NCBI GenBank assembly: GCA_024398965.1
Contig: JAKSIF010000007.1
Coordinates: forward strand, 62,001 to 126,000
Reading direction: 5' to 3'
DNA: 64,000 bases
Source of the DNA: Fibrobacter sp.
Lineage (GTDB): Bacteria > Fibrobacterota > Fibrobacteria > Fibrobacterales > Fibrobacteraceae
Shown here one piece after another: positions 9,501 through 17,585 of this stretch. The position numbers and the translations under genes are program-made. Each line of letters starts with the position of its first letter. Within the stretch, counting starts at the first letter, position 1. Under the pieces are notes generated by a model, which was not told the DNA's origin, did no database searches, and saw only the letters and a program-made list of their open reading frames with translations.

Positions 9501-9659
9501 CGCCTGTTGGATGGCCTGGGTGTCATCGGTCTTGCCGTCAGCCTTGGCGAGGTAGGGTTCCTTGGTTACATTGATCACCGTCTTCCCTAGGGGAAATTCC
9601 ACCTGGGCAAAAAGGGATGCGGTAAACAGAGCCACAAAAAGCACGAAAACGCGATACAT
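6597..9659 (-). CDS. Secreted tandem beta-helix protein (Pectate_lyase_3/GH55-like) with T9SS-type C-terminus
   Basis: The 1020-residue protein has a signal peptide (MYRVFVLFVALFTASLFAQ) and two tandem Pectate_lyase_3-type beta-helix domains. The first opens with AKADGKTDDTQAIQQAL near residue 40; the second opens around residue 365 with GSDDSKAIQDAIDDGAETIFFPPG. Two such helices in a row recall GH55 exo-beta-1,3-glucanases, but other beta-helix hydrolases share this signature. A CBM96/DNRLRE-like domain (KLYLRYDLSALPG, then ELTWENAPANLPQAGG) follows, and the end (FPTGRYILKVIGEAFTAEQKFYILN region) resembles a T9SS sorting module. ATG 9659 is chosen because GGAGG precedes it by five bases; a TTG twelve bases upstream overlaps that site. 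Confidence 0.75.
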   Translation of the reverse strand: MYRVFVLFVALFTASLFAQVEFPLGKTVINVTKEPYLAKADGKTDDTQAIQQALNDHPDGDYIIYLPHGIYKISEQLVWPETGKAETSSRRTILQGQSMGGTIIQLADSTYGFDNADFPKAVIFTGMGPELKIRNSVRDMTIRTGKGNPGAIGIQFNAANQGTLSNVKIYSGDSTGVYGVDLSFSENIGPLLIKNVEVRGFNIGIYAKGEKGTITLEHVTLGGQKKVGFENENMNVAARALRFKGGVPAVYNHGPYAMLSLVDGLLEYDPGKKKSVPTTAIMNDAGLFIRSMKISKYAKTIKSKKKGYQEEIPNEIIEFTSEESKQLCHSPKQSMRVAVAETPNFAEQKADNWITIAGDYGGKSSTGSDDSKAIQDAIDDGAETIFFPPGGRWTINRDIYIRNRVRRLIGIEGRIDGKGKFIIEKGAFNELTIERFSEFGSGIIQKSTRSILLKNMMVKSLETDEIGTGDVYLEDVAVGTIQINHQKLWGRQVTMIGDTKGPKITNNGGTIWILGLTAKKGNTILQNFNKANAELIGVEIEASDKAKDRPMFINDNSGLSVTGLRETLRRGNPYHKIVEESRQASAIKSLFGKDLPRNEEGGARLPLFVGYAPKQGANEKPQVTIPKEMLLVQPNRLRVTGSVIDDGRGDGLCEVPVRWKKGTGPGKVVFSDSMAYSTDVSFTASGRYNIIMTGDDGYQTGADTGKIYVFDKKYTTLDHSGDNIPSGRGAATWISEFDNYSPHNTDPEMRVANISGSAGKLYLRYDLSALPGPLFDVALQLDMPDSITKPVQFNIFGLKETSKDMNFGDQKLGIDWPDNELTWENAPANLPQAGGQFNIRKNSGGGVDTKYAEYLGIITLNPKAPLGAFLRTPTLTDFFKRKHSSGLYTLILTAVEPGETVLNSPAAGKQFAPALYVGYFDNTRSVGGEAMDGGYTLTKVQIDIYSLECNFDLTVGYPQFVQIEIMNEFGKRMLTVAARELEGEKKTNFKFKAKAFPTGRYILKVIGEAFTAEQKFYILN

Positions 9660-9721
9660 ATTAACCTCCAAACTACCTTTTAATATATGTTTTTATTCAG
9701 GAATGGGGTAATATGTTGCAG

Positions 9722-10480
9722 CTAGTCTCCGCATTTCTCAAATACAAAGGGGTTATGGTCACCCTGAACCTTAAAAATACGGCGGTCGCGCTCACATTCC
9801 CTCGGTGTTACCGGGTACATTTTGTCCCAGGCTTCGAACAGCTTGCGGTCTTGTGAAGAAAGCTTGATTCCGTAGGTCTTTTCCATGTAGAAACTGACTC
9901 GGGCGATGATGCCGCGGGCTTCTTCGCGGGGCTGGGCCTTTTTCTCCTTGAAGTCAACGATTGTCTTGCATTTGCCGTACATGGGCGTAGGATCGTTGGT
10001 CCACTGGCTGTACATGAAGTTGTTGCGGTCTCCATTGACTTCGCCAATGGCCGGATAGAGGTTGTGGAGGTCACCTTCCATGATCTTGAAGGTTGTGTCG
10101 TTGGCGCTGCAGTTCTTGCGGCCACCCTCTTTCCAGCAGGGAAGGAAATGCCCCATGTTGTGGGCTGTCACGATATGCTCCCATTCGATGGACTGGGCTC
10201 GCTTGAAACTTTTTCTGTTGGGATTGTTTCGAGGTTCAAAGTCGCAGCTGCTGAAATCCACCGTCTTCTTGTCCAGATACTTGCAGCCACAGTAAAGGGT
10301 TTCCTGCAGGTCGCCGTAGTAGATGCGCCGCATCTGCTTTCCTGCATCGCGGTAGTTGTAATGCTGGGGCTTTGCCTCGGGATCAACCTTGGCGAAGGAT
10401 TCCGTAAAGAGAATCAACAAGACGATGGCAAGAAGAGCCAACATGGAAACTGGAGCAGATTTAGAAAACTTGCGACGCAT
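9722..10480 (-). CDS. Endonuclease I family secreted nuclease
   Basis: The 252-residue protein begins with a hydrophobic N-terminal helix (MLALLAIVLLILFTESFA) fitting a signal peptide or anchor. The body matches endonuclease I (PF04231; EndA/Vvn): QSIEWEHIVTAHNMG contains the conserved WEH with the catalytic histidine, and EGDLHNLYPAIGEVNGDRNNFMYSQW holds the metal-binding NL-P-NG-R-N pattern. Paired cysteines (CGCKYL, PCW, NCS) suggest disulphides as in periplasmic members. The likely role is degradation of extracellular or periplasmic DNA. It lies 62 bases upstream of the beta-helix gene on the same strand; a TATATT-like box in that gap leaves co-transcription uncertain. Confidence 0.88.
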   Translation of the reverse strand: MRRKFSKSAPVSMLALLAIVLLILFTESFAKVDPEAKPQHYNYRDAGKQMRRIYYGDLQETLYCGCKYLDKKTVDFSSCDFEPRNNPNRKSFKRAQSIEWEHIVTAHNMGHFLPCWKEGGRKNCSANDTTFKIMEGDLHNLYPAIGEVNGDRNNFMYSQWTNDPTPMYGKCKTIVDFKEKKAQPREEARGIIARVSFYMEKTYGIKLSSQDRKLFEAWDKMYPVTPRECERDRRIFKVQGDHNPFVFEKCGD

Positions 10481-10496
10481 GTATAAACCCGATATA

Positions 10497-10531
10497 AAAA
10501 AGACAGGACCAAGGAACCTTGGACTCCTGCC
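10497..10531 (-). terminator. Terminator downstream of queC
   Basis: On the minus strand the stem CAGGA-CCAAGG / CCTTGG-TCCTG closes a TT loop and is followed by TTTTTTATA. It separates the queF-queC unit from the endonuclease gene. Confidence 0.75.
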
Positions 10532-10604
10532 TTGAAAGTAGATTATTTTTGATCTGTTGTAATGAACTTGGTTTGCTGAGGCCCGCGATTACTAAGGCCT
10601 GCGA

Positions 10605-11324
10605 TTACAGCGCAGGGTCCTTGGCGTTGTTGGCAGCAAAGGCTGCTGCGCGATCGATGCAGGTTCCGCAAGTTCCGCAGGGCTTGTCTCCACCTTCATA
10701 ACAACTCCAGGTCAGTTCCAGAGGAGCCTTGAGGTTTAAACCTTCCCTTACCACATCGGCCTTGGTCATACCCGCGAAGGGTGCGAAGACCTTGACTTGG
10801 TTGTAGGTTCCGATGGAAATGGCCTTGCTGATGGTTTCCACAAATTCGGAACTGCAGTCGGCGTAGGCATTGCCGGCGGCATCGTCCCCGTGGGCACCAA
10901 GATAGAGCGTTACGTCGTCGTTTTCAAAAATGCTTTGGGCAAGGCTAGCGCAGGCGCTGAGCATCAGTCCGTTTCTGAAAGGAACGTAAGTGGATACCTT
11001 GCCGTTTGCGGCAGCGGAATTAGCCGGTGCCGTGGCAGCCTGTTCTGAAATTTGCTCCGCGTAGCTCTTGTGACTGATTTCCTGGGAGGAATTTGCCAGC
11101 AGGGAACAGTTGGAATACTGAAGAATAGTGGAAATGTCCAGCTCGTAATGGGGCAAGTTGTAGAAGTCTGCAACGGCCTTGGCGCTATCCAATTCCTTGC
11201 GATGTTTTTGCCCATAGAAAATGGATGTGGTGACCACGTTTTCGGCGCCAAACTTGGCTACAGCCATGGCGACACAGACGGTGGAATCCACACCGCCCGA
11301 TGAAAGAACGATTGCTTTTTTCAT
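10605..11324 (-). CDS. queC: 7-cyano-7-deazaguanine synthase
   Basis: The 239-residue protein has the PP-loop ATP pyrophosphatase motif SSGGVDSTVCVA at its N-terminus and the zinc-binding cysteines SCYEGGDKPCGTCGTC near its C-terminus. QueC converts 7-carboxy-7-deazaguanine plus ammonia and ATP to preQ0, the substrate of QueF. The gene follows queF by 41 bases on the same strand, and a CCAGGC/GCCTGG hairpin lies in that gap. The start is taken as ATG 11324; a TTG four codons upstream is possible. Confidence 0.95.
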   Translation of the reverse strand: MKKAIVLSSGGVDSTVCVAMAVAKFGAENVVTTSIFYGQKHRKELDSAKAVADFYNLPHYELDISTILQYSNCSLLANSSQEISHKSYAEQISEQAATAPANSAAANGKVSTYVPFRNGLMLSACASLAQSIFENDDVTLYLGAHGDDAAGNAYADCSSEFVETISKAISIGTYNQVKVFAPFAGMTKADVVREGLNLKAPLELTWSCYEGGDKPCGTCGTCIDRAAAFAANNAKDPAL

Positions 11325-11365
11325 GATAATGTCCAAGGTTCCAGGCGTGAGGCCTGGGCTGCTGT

Positions 11366-11890
11366 TTACTTCCAGGAGTTACGACGGTCAACGCTTGCGA
11401 ACAGGCGGTCTGTAGCCTTCTGTTCATAAACAGTACCCGGCTTGCCGTAGTTAGCGAAGGGGTAGATGGAAATGCCACCGCGGGGGGTGAAGATACCTTC
11501 CACTTCGATGTACTTGGGATCAAGAAGCTTAATCAGATCCTTCATGATGATGTTGGCACAATCCTCATGAAAGTCCCCGTGATTACGGAAACTGAACAGG
11601 TAAAGCTTTAGGGACTTGGATTCCACAATGTACTGGTCTGGAACGTAATTGATGCGGATTTCTGCAAAGTCCGGCTGACCAGTCTTGGGACAGAGGGACG
11701 TAAATTCAGGGCAGTTCAGCATGACCATGTAGTCGTTATCCGGATGCTTGTTTGGAAATTTCTCCAACACGTCCGGGTCGTAGTCGTACTTGTATTTGGT
11801 GTTCTGGTTACCGAGGAGTGTAACTCCTTCCAGTTCTTCGCTAGACCTGCCTGAATGCTGGTCAAAATAATCCGAAAAGATTTCGGCCAT
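11366..11890 (-). CDS. queF: NADPH-dependent 7-cyano-7-deazaguanine reductase (preQ1 synthase)
   Basis: The 174-residue protein is a short, type I QueF. The nucleophilic cysteine lies in [13 protein letters not shown], the NADPH-binding motif is [20 protein letters not shown], and the C-terminal [15 protein letters not shown] is typical. It reduces the nitrile preQ0 to the amine preQ1, which is then exchanged into tRNA for queuosine. It is the first gene of the pair queF-queC. AGGAG sits six bases before the ATG, and that site is predicted to be masked by a preQ1-I riboswitch (11897-11939). Confidence 0.95.
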   Translation of the reverse strand: MAEIFSDYFDQHSGRSSEELEGVTLLGNQNTKYKYDYDPDVLEKFPNKHPDNDYMVMLNCPEFTSLCPKTGQPDFAEIRINYVPDQYIVESKSLKLYLFSFRNHGDFHEDCANIIMKDLIKLLDPKYIEVEGIFTPRGGISIYPFANYGKPGTVYEQKATDRLFASVDRRNSWK

Positions 11891-11896
11891 AATGTG

Positions 11897-11939
11897 CTCC
11901 TAGTTTTGTTTTAAGACAGGCGGAATTTCGAACTGTCTT
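11897..11939 (-). promoter_or_regulatory. Candidate preQ1-I riboswitch controlling queF translation
   Basis: On the minus strand a stem AAGACAG/CTGTCTT (arms 11933-11939 and 11913-11919) closes a 13-base loop that begins UUC and ends in C. It is followed by the A-rich tail AAAACAAAACTAGGAG. Loop bases UCC (11922-11924) can pair with GGA of the Shine-Dalgarno site (11898-11900), giving the H-type pseudoknot of class I preQ1 riboswitches. The tail resembles that of the Thermoanaerobacter tengcongensis aptamer. The loop is slightly long and P1 is 7 bp, so the call is provisional. Confidence 0.55.
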
Positions 11940-12014
11940 CTCTTGCGATTATCCATAATATAGAAAAGTTTTTTGGATAGTAAGAGTCGGGACTGGGTTT
12001 GCTATATTTTGGAC

Positions 12015-13334
12015 ATGCAAAACGCTGGTATGGAATATCTTAATTCCCGACTGATGTTCGGGATGGTGCCCGGTCTGGAATCAACCAGAAAGCTCTGTGA
12101 AGCCATGGGAAATCCTCAGAAGAAATTCAAGACCATTCATGTGGTGGGAACCAACGGAAAGGGCTCCACCAGTTTTTATCTGGCCGGAGTGCTGCAAGCA
12201 CACGGTTTCAAGACAGGCTTGTTTACCAGCCCCCACCTTGTAAGCCTGCGTGAAAGGATCCGCGTAAATGACTTGCCTATCGGTGAAGAAGATTTGGATC
12301 GTCTTCTTTTGAAAGTGAAGGCTGCTGCAGACGCTATTAATTCTTGCGCTGGGGCAGGGGAGGCCATCGAGCCTACGTTCTTTGAGGTCCTTACGTTGGT
12401 TGGATTCCTATACTATGCGGAACAGAATCTTGATGTTGCTGTTCTTGAAGCGGGCATGGGAGGCCGACTTGATAGTACGGCGGTTGCCGAAGGTGAACTG
12501 ACGGTTCTTACCAGCATTGGCTTGGAACATACAGAAGTGCTGGGCGCAACTGAAAGCGCCATCCTGAAGGAAAAGATGGCTGTTGGCGGCAAGACCTATG
12601 TTGTTGGCGGGCTGTCACAGGAACTTCTGGAAGAGGCAAGGCTGTTCGCCGCTTCCCGTGGGGCGGAGTACGTCGTGCCGTCGATTCGTGATGATATTTC
12701 TCTGCCAAACTTGGGACAGCATTATGTAGAAAATGCAAGTTTGTCTCTTGCTGCCGCAAAGTTGTTCTGCGAAAAAGTTGCCGGGCGAAATGCTGCCAAA
12801 TCGGGCTGTGATGGCATCGCTTATGACGACGCTCTGGCCGTCCGTATCCTAGGGAAACGCTCCTGGGCTGGCCGCATGCAGACCCTGGCCAACCGCGAAG
12901 GCCGTGTGGATTACATTTTGGATGGAGCCCACAATTCTCACGCGGTTCGCCGTCTTGTCCAGGCTTTGGATCGCTACTATCCGGGTGTCAAGTTCCATTG
13001 CGTCTTCGGCGCCCTCAAGGACAAGGATGTGGACGAAATGCTTAAGCTGATGGCGCCTCATGTAAGTCATTGGCACATCACAAAGACTCCTTACCCGCGG
13101 TTTCGGGAACTGGATGACTTACGCTCCCAGCTGGCGGCCTTGAACTTGCCGGTAGCAACCGAGGGCCTGCTCAGTCGCGAATTCTTGGACCGTGTCCGCG
13201 CAGCATCAGAACTCCCCGTATTGATTACGGGAAGCCTTTACATGATTGGCGAAAGTGTGCAGGCCTTGAAGAAGGATTACGAGGGCCTTGCATTTTTCCG
13301 CGGGCTAGACCAAACAACAAACGAACATCGCTAA
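12015..13334 (+). CDS. folC: Folylpolyglutamate synthase/dihydrofolate synthase
   Basis: The 439-residue protein has the Mur-ligase-like FolC pattern: MEYLNSRLMFGMVPGLEST at the N-terminus, the P-loop HVVGTNGKGSTSFYLAGVL, FTSPHLVSLRERIRVN, and in the C-terminal domain YILDGAHNSHAVRRL. It adds glutamate to dihydropteroate and extends folate polyglutamate tails in the cytosol. ATG 12015 fits the family N-terminus; an earlier TTG at 11973 would add 14 residues unlike FolC. TATATT ends six bases before this ATG, so the message may be leaderless. The residue composition and length are normal for the family. Confidence 0.93.
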   Translation: MQNAGMEYLNSRLMFGMVPGLESTRKLCEAMGNPQKKFKTIHVVGTNGKGSTSFYLAGVLQAHGFKTGLFTSPHLVSLRERIRVNDLPIGEEDLDRLLLKVKAAADAINSCAGAGEAIEPTFFEVLTLVGFLYYAEQNLDVAVLEAGMGGRLDSTAVAEGELTVLTSIGLEHTEVLGATESAILKEKMAVGGKTYVVGGLSQELLEEARLFAASRGAEYVVPSIRDDISLPNLGQHYVENASLSLAAAKLFCEKVAGRNAAKSGCDGIAYDDALAVRILGKRSWAGRMQTLANREGRVDYILDGAHNSHAVRRLVQALDRYYPGVKFHCVFGALKDKDVDEMLKLMAPHVSHWHITKTPYPRFRELDDLRSQLAALNLPVATEGLLSREFLDRVRAASELPVLITGSLYMIGESVQALKKDYEGLAFFRGLDQTTNEHR

Positions 13335-13337
13335 CTC

Positions 13338-13417
13338 TGGCGGACACTAATAAAATCAGGTTGTCGCTGATAAAATTAGACGACCGCTATTGAAATCTGG
13401 CGGACGTTAATGAAAAA
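13338..13417. repeat. Four degenerate 20-base tandem repeats
   Basis: Four abutting 20-base units follow the folC stop. The first is TGGCGGACACTAATAAAATC and the fourth TGGCGGACGTTAATGAAAAA. The middle two diverge but keep the pattern GxC(G/C)xCxxTxxTGAAAT-like in phase. The array runs directly into the terminator hairpin. Confidence 0.65.
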
Positions 13418-13444
13418 ACGCGCGGTTTAAACCGCGCGTTTTTT
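13413..13444. terminator. Bidirectional terminator between folC and aconitase
   Basis: The perfect inverted repeat AAAAAACGCGCGGTTT / AAACCGCGCGTTTTTT has a run of A on one side and T on the other, so it can stop both converging transcripts. Confidence 0.9.
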
Positions 13445-13492
13445 GATGGGAGTTATCTGCACATGTCAAAATAGACTGTGCAGACCCTCGTC

Positions 13493-15766
13493 TTATTTAT
13501 TCATCTGCTTGATCAAGTTCAGAGCGGAACCGGCCTTGAACCATGCCCACTGCTGTTCGTTGTAGGTGTGGTTCAGGGTGATGTTGTCGGCGGAACCGTC
13601 TTTGTGGTGTGCCACCAAGGTGAGCGGCTTGCCCGGAGCAAACTCGGTGAGGCCGAGAATGTCGAACACGTCCTGTTCCTGGATCTTGTCGTAGTCTGCC
13701 GGGTTAGCGAAGGTGAGGGCCAGCATGCCCTGCTTCTTCAGGTTGGTTTCGTGAATACGAGCGAAGCTCTTCACGATCACAGCCTTAACACCCAGGAAGC
13801 GGGGTTCCATAGCAGCGTGTTCGCGGCTGGAGCCTTCACCATAGTTTTCGTCACCGATAACGATGGAGCCGATGCCCTTTTCCTTGTAAACCTTAGCAAG
13901 TTCCGGAACTTCCTTATAGGAACCGCACTGGCAGAGAACCTTGTTGGTTTCGCCGTTGAAAGCGTTCACAGCACCGATGAGCATGTTGTTGGAAATGTTT
14001 TCCAAGTGACCGCGGTAGTTGAGCCACGGACCTGCCATAGAAATATGGTCGGTGGTGCACTTGCCCTTGGCCTTAATGAGGATCGGAGCGCCCATGATGT
14101 CCTTGCCGTCCCATGCCGCGAACGGTGCCAGAGCCTGGAGACGCTTACTTTCCGGATTGATGGTCACGGTGATGGAGGAACCGTCTTCTGCCGGAGCCTG
14201 GAAACCAGCATCCTTCACTTCGAAGCCGTTGACCGGGAGTTCGCACTTTTCAGGAGGATCCAGCTTCACAGCCTTGCCTTCGCCATTGACGAGGGTATCG
14301 GTAGCCGGGTTGAAAGTGAGCTTGCCGGAGAGAGCTGCGATTACAGCCATCAACGGGGAAGCGACGAAAGCGTGAGTGTTGGGGTTGCCATCGGCGCGCT
14401 TTGCAAAGTTACGGTTGAAGGAGTGGACGATGGTGTTCAATTCCTTCTTGTCGGCACCAGCACGGTCCCAACGGCCAATGCAAGGACCGCAGGCGTTGGT
14501 CATGATGGTTGCGCCAAACTGCTTGAACAAGTCAATGAGGCCGTCGCGTTCAGCGGTGTAGCGGACCTGTTCGGAACCCGGGTTGATGATGAGCGGGCAC
14601 TTGGGGGTAAGACCCTTGGCCAGAGCCTGCTTGATCATGCTTGCAGCCATGAACAAATCTTCGTAGCTGGAGTTGGTGCAGGAACCGATGAGGGCTGCGC
14701 TAACTTCGTCCTTGGATTCCGGCTTTGCGTCTGTTGCCTTGATGGATTCTGCCATGTCGGTGATAGCGAAAGCGCGGTCCGGGCTGAAGGGGCCATTGTA
14801 ATGGGGAACGAGAGTGGAAAGGTCGATTTCCACAACGCGGTCGAAGTACTTTTCCGGTTCGGCTTCCACTTCGGGGTCAGCCTGGAGGTAAGAGGCAATC
14901 TTGTCGGCGGCTGCGGCAACGTCTGCGCGGCCGGTAACCTTCAGGTAGCGGCTCATGGAATCGTCGTAGCTGAAGGTAGAGCAGGTGGCACCCACTTCTG
15001 CACCCATGTTGGCGATGGTAGCCTTGCCGGTAGCAGAAAGGCTGCGAGCGCCTTCGCCGAAGTATTCGATAATAGCGTTGGTGCCGCCCTTAACGGTGAG
15101 GATGCCAGCCAGCTTCAGGATGATGTCCTTAGCGGTTGCGAAGCCCTGGAGCTTACCGGTGAGCTTCACACCGATCATCTTCGGGTACTTCAGTTCCCAG
15201 GGGAGGCCAACCATGGCGTCCACAGCGTCTGCACCGCCAACACCGATAGCCAGCATGCCGAGACCGCCTGCGTTCACCGTGTGGGAGTCGGTACCGATCA
15301 TCATGCCGCCCGGGAAAGCGTAGTTTTCAAGCACCACCTGATGGATGATGCCTGCGCCCGGGAGCCAGCAGTCAATGCCGTACTTTGCGGAAACGGACTG
15401 GAGGAAGTCGTACACTTCCTTACTGTCGGACTTTGCCTTGGGAAGGTCAATTTCCACACCTTCCTTGGCGATAATCAAGTGGTCGCAATGTACAGAACTT
15501 GGAACAGCGACCTTGGATTTTCCAGCAGTTGTAAACTGGAGGAGGGCCATCTGGGCGGTTGCGTCCTGCATTGCCACGCGGTCCGGATGGAATTCGGCAA
15601 AATCAGTACCACGAACATACTGCTTGGATTCTGCACCGTCGATCAAATGGGTGTAGAGAATCTTTTCTGTTAACGTGAGGGGGCGGCCAAGGAGCTTGCG
15701 TGCACCGTCAACGCGGACCGGCATCTTGGCATAGACCTTCTGGATCATGTCGAAATTAAAAAGCAT
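13493..15766 (-). CDS. Aconitate hydratase
   Basis: The 757-residue protein matches the aconitase branch that includes the mitochondrial enzyme. The 4Fe-4S ligands are visible as Cys in [11 protein letters not shown] and the pair in [12 protein letters not shown]. Substrate-binding signatures include [28 protein letters not shown] and the swivel-domain [22 protein letters not shown]. It interconverts citrate and isocitrate in the cytosol, feeding 2-oxoglutarate for biosynthesis in an organism whose main carbon flow goes to succinate. Upstream DNA at 15860-15920 carries motifs resembling those before the PL11 genes. It is a monocistronic gene closed by the bidirectional terminator at 13413-13444. 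Confidence 0.95.
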   Translation of the reverse strand: MLFNFDMIQKVYAKMPVRVDGARKLLGRPLTLTEKILYTHLIDGAESKQYVRGTDFAEFHPDRVAMQDATAQMALLQFTTAGKSKVAVPSSVHCDHLIIAKEGVEIDLPKAKSDSKEVYDFLQSVSAKYGIDCWLPGAGIIHQVVLENYAFPGGMMIGTDSHTVNAGGLGMLAIGVGGADAVDAMVGLPWELKYPKMIGVKLTGKLQGFATAKDIILKLAGILTVKGGTNAIIEYFGEGARSLSATGKATIANMGAEVGATCSTFSYDDSMSRYLKVTGRADVAAAADKIASYLQADPEVEAEPEKYFDRVVEIDLSTLVPHYNGPFSPDRAFAITDMAESIKATDAKPESKDEVSAALIGSCTNSSYEDLFMAASMIKQALAKGLTPKCPLIINPGSEQVRYTAERDGLIDLFKQFGATIMTNACGPCIGRWDRAGADKKELNTIVHSFNRNFAKRADGNPNTHAFVASPLMAVIAALSGKLTFNPATDTLVNGEGKAVKLDPPEKCELPVNGFEVKDAGFQAPAEDGSSITVTINPESKRLQALAPFAAWDGKDIMGAPILIKAKGKCTTDHISMAGPWLNYRGHLENISNNMLIGAVNAFNGETNKVLCQCGSYKEVPELAKVYKEKGIGSIVIGDENYGEGSSREHAAMEPRFLGVKAVIVKSFARIHETNLKKQGMLALTFANPADYDKIQEQDVFDILGLTEFAPGKPLTLVAHHKDGSADNITLNHTYNEQQWAWFKAGSALNLIKQMNK

Positions 15767-15780
15767 AGTTACCTCGAGTT

Positions 15781-15808
15781 AGTAGACAGTAGAAAGTAGA
15801 TGGTAGGA
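15781..15808. repeat. Heptamer tandem repeat, AGTAGAC-like, four units
   Basis: Units AGTAGAC, AGTAGAA, AGTAGAT and GGTAGGA lie just upstream of the aconitase start. The rest of 15767-16290 holds the upstream motifs at 15866-15920 and an unconvincing 73-codon frame, but no gene I can support. Confidence 0.65.
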
Positions 15809-15865
15809 AGTTGTTGCTTCGGCGGTCTACAGGCGACAGTCTTGAATTTCATGTGCATAAGTTAG

Positions 15866-15920
15866 AAAATGTCGAAACTTATGTTTGAAAGCTTGCAAAA
15901 ATTGTGCCAAAAATGCAGAC
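15866..15920. promoter_or_regulatory. Motif cluster upstream of aconitase shared with PL11 upstream regions
   Basis: The stretch holds AAAATGTCGAAAC, TTTGAAAGCTT (15884-15894) and GCCAAAAATGCAGAC (15906-15920). The same 11-mer TTTGAAAGCTT and the similar GCCAAAATGTAGAC occur at 30331-30365. Function is unknown. Confidence 0.35.
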
Positions 15921-16290
15921 GTAGGCAGTGTCTTGACTTTTGAAGATTATTCCCTTACATAAGATAAACTTTCATTCCTTCGTCCTTTAACCCTTGATAT
16001 ACATGGTGTCGATTTCGAAAAATATCAAGTACTTCTCCACGGATCTCCTTATAGCGTTCTTCGATTGTTAAAATTTCATTTATGTTGTCATTATGTATTT
16101 TTGTGGCGTTCTTGAAATATAGAAAAGGCTGAATGTCATAAAATGACAAAAGAACTGCTTTGGATGTAGATGCCAATTTTAGGTGTTGAAATTATGCGTG
16201 CGTTCTGTTTTTTTTCTCCAAAAAAATGTGGAATTATCTATGTTTAGTGTGTTGTAGAGCTTGATGAACGGTTTTAAGGAGGACGTTCTT

Positions 16291-17385
16291 ATGAACATGA
16301 AATTTATTAATGGTTTCTTTGCTGCTGTTTTGGCAACCTCCATGATCGTTGGCTGCGATGATGATTCGTCTTCTGTGTCCGCACCAAAGGATGATCCCGT
16401 GTCATCGTCTAGCGCTGAAGAACGTTCTTCGTCAAGTGTCATTCTGAGCGATAGCGATATAGAATCGTCGGGGACTTCGTCCCCTTACGAAATCTTATCC
16501 TCTGCTGAGGAAGAATCTAGCAGTTCTTCGGAAGTTGCAGTGAGTTCTTCTTCAATTGTTGCGAATTCGTCGAGTTCGAACGATGACGTGGATAGGTCTT
16601 CTTCATCTGACATTGAGGCGGAATCTTCATCCTCGTCATCCTGGAGCAGCGCAGCGGCGATAGGATCCAGTAGCAGCATCGCTTCGTCCAACAGTTTCAA
16701 TGACGGCAGCGAATATGACGCTACTGCAAACACATTGAAGGACCTTCGCGACGGTCATACTTACAAAACAGTAACCATCGGTACACAGATCTGGATGGCG
16801 GAAAACCTGAATTATGCCTATACAGGCGTACCTTACCAATTCGTCAAATATACAAGCTTCTCCTCGGACTCCACTAGTTGGTGCTATGACAATGAGGTTG
16901 CCAACTGCGACAAGTACGGTCGCTTGTATACTTGGGCTGCTGCCATTGACTCAGTGACTCTGGCAAATAATGCTGACAATCCACAGATTTGCGGATATGA
17001 CAAGACTTGTATGTTATCGACTGTTACTCGGGGCGTTTGCCCCTCTGGTTGGCACTTGCCCTCTATGGATGAGTTCATCACCCTGATGGATGCTGTTGGA
17101 GGTTATGCTACTTTGGGTATTGTTCTTAAGTCGCAAATTGGTTGGGAGTCAAAAGAAGGTGTGCCGGCAGGCACTGATGCCTACGGTTTCTCCGCGCTTC
17201 CCGCGGGCTTCGGGTTCTATGATGGTGTTTTCTCAATTGTCGGCAAATTAGCTTACTTTTGGTCTAGTAGCGAAGACCAGAGTGACGGTGCCTACGGCCT
17301 GGACTTGTCCTACGATGACGAGGAGGGCGACATAGTCGGCCGCATCAAGAGCTGCGCCTTCTCGGTACGTTGCGTAAAGGATTAG
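16291..17385 (+). CDS. Lipoprotein with one FISUMP domain
   Basis: The 364-residue product has a lipoprotein signal (hydrophobic segment to IVGCDDD, Cys about residue 19), a serine/glutamate linker of roughly 110 residues, then one Fibrobacter major paralogous domain (TIGR02145). Its marks are LRDGHTYKTVTIGTQIWMAENLNYAYTG, SWCYDNEVANCDKYGRLYTWAAA, GVCPSGWHLPS and the final SVRCVKD. The domain is extracellular and its function is unknown. The start ATG 16291 has AAGGAGG eight bases upstream. Part of the linker (16435-16466) is encoded by a copy of a dispersed repeat discussed in the findings. The 3' end abuts a truncated glyoxalase-like fragment on the other strand. Confidence 0.88.
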   Translation: MNMKFINGFFAAVLATSMIVGCDDDSSSVSAPKDDPVSSSSAEERSSSSVILSDSDIESSGTSSPYEILSSAEEESSSSSEVAVSSSSIVANSSSSNDDVDRSSSSDIEAESSSSSSWSSAAAIGSSSSIASSNSFNDGSEYDATANTLKDLRDGHTYKTVTIGTQIWMAENLNYAYTGVPYQFVKYTSFSSDSTSWCYDNEVANCDKYGRLYTWAAAIDSVTLANNADNPQICGYDKTCMLSTVTRGVCPSGWHLPSMDEFITLMDAVGGYATLGIVLKSQIGWESKEGVPAGTDAYGFSALPAGFGFYDGVFSIVGKLAYFWSSSEDQSDGAYGLDLSYDDEEGDIVGRIKSCAFSVRCVKD

Positions 17386-17399
17386 ACGCTGTGTTACGT

Positions 17400-17515
17400 G
17401 TTGGGCGATAATTTTCGCGAATAATCTCAAATCCAAGCTTTTCCACATAGAATTGCTTTAAAACTTCGTAGTTTGAAACGATGATGACAACGTGGTGGAT
17501 TTGATCAAATTTCAT
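17400..17515 (-). pseudogene. N-terminal fragment of a VOC/glyoxalase-family gene
   Basis: The minus-strand frame from ATG 17515 reads MKFDQIHHVVIIVSNYEVLK and continues FYVEKLGFEIIRENYRP, which is a clear N-terminus of a vicinal-oxygen-chelate (glyoxalase I-like) protein. The metal-binding His of IHHV is kept. After about residue 38 the similarity stops and the frame runs through the FISUMP gene in antisense to a stop at 17345. The other two thirds of the domain are missing, so this is a remnant. The breakpoint lies 15 bases from the FISUMP stop codon, suggesting that DNA carrying the FISUMP gene replaced the rest. Confidence 0.65.
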
Positions 17516-17585
17516 GAGTTAGCTTCTATATTGAGAAATATAACATCAACGGGATTCCTTTCTTTTTTCCTATTTTTGCGGCATA

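Noticed and set aside
13478-15673. 731-codon open frame antisense to aconitase
   Set aside because: The aconitase strand shows all family motifs; long antisense frames are a by-product of its codon bias. The same applies to antisense frames over the PL11, CE12, glyA and sdhA genes.
15955-16176. 73-codon minus-strand frame starting with TTG
   Set aside because: It has no ATG, no ribosome-binding site and no recognised family. The AT-rich intergenic setting makes chance likely, though a gene remnant cannot be excluded.
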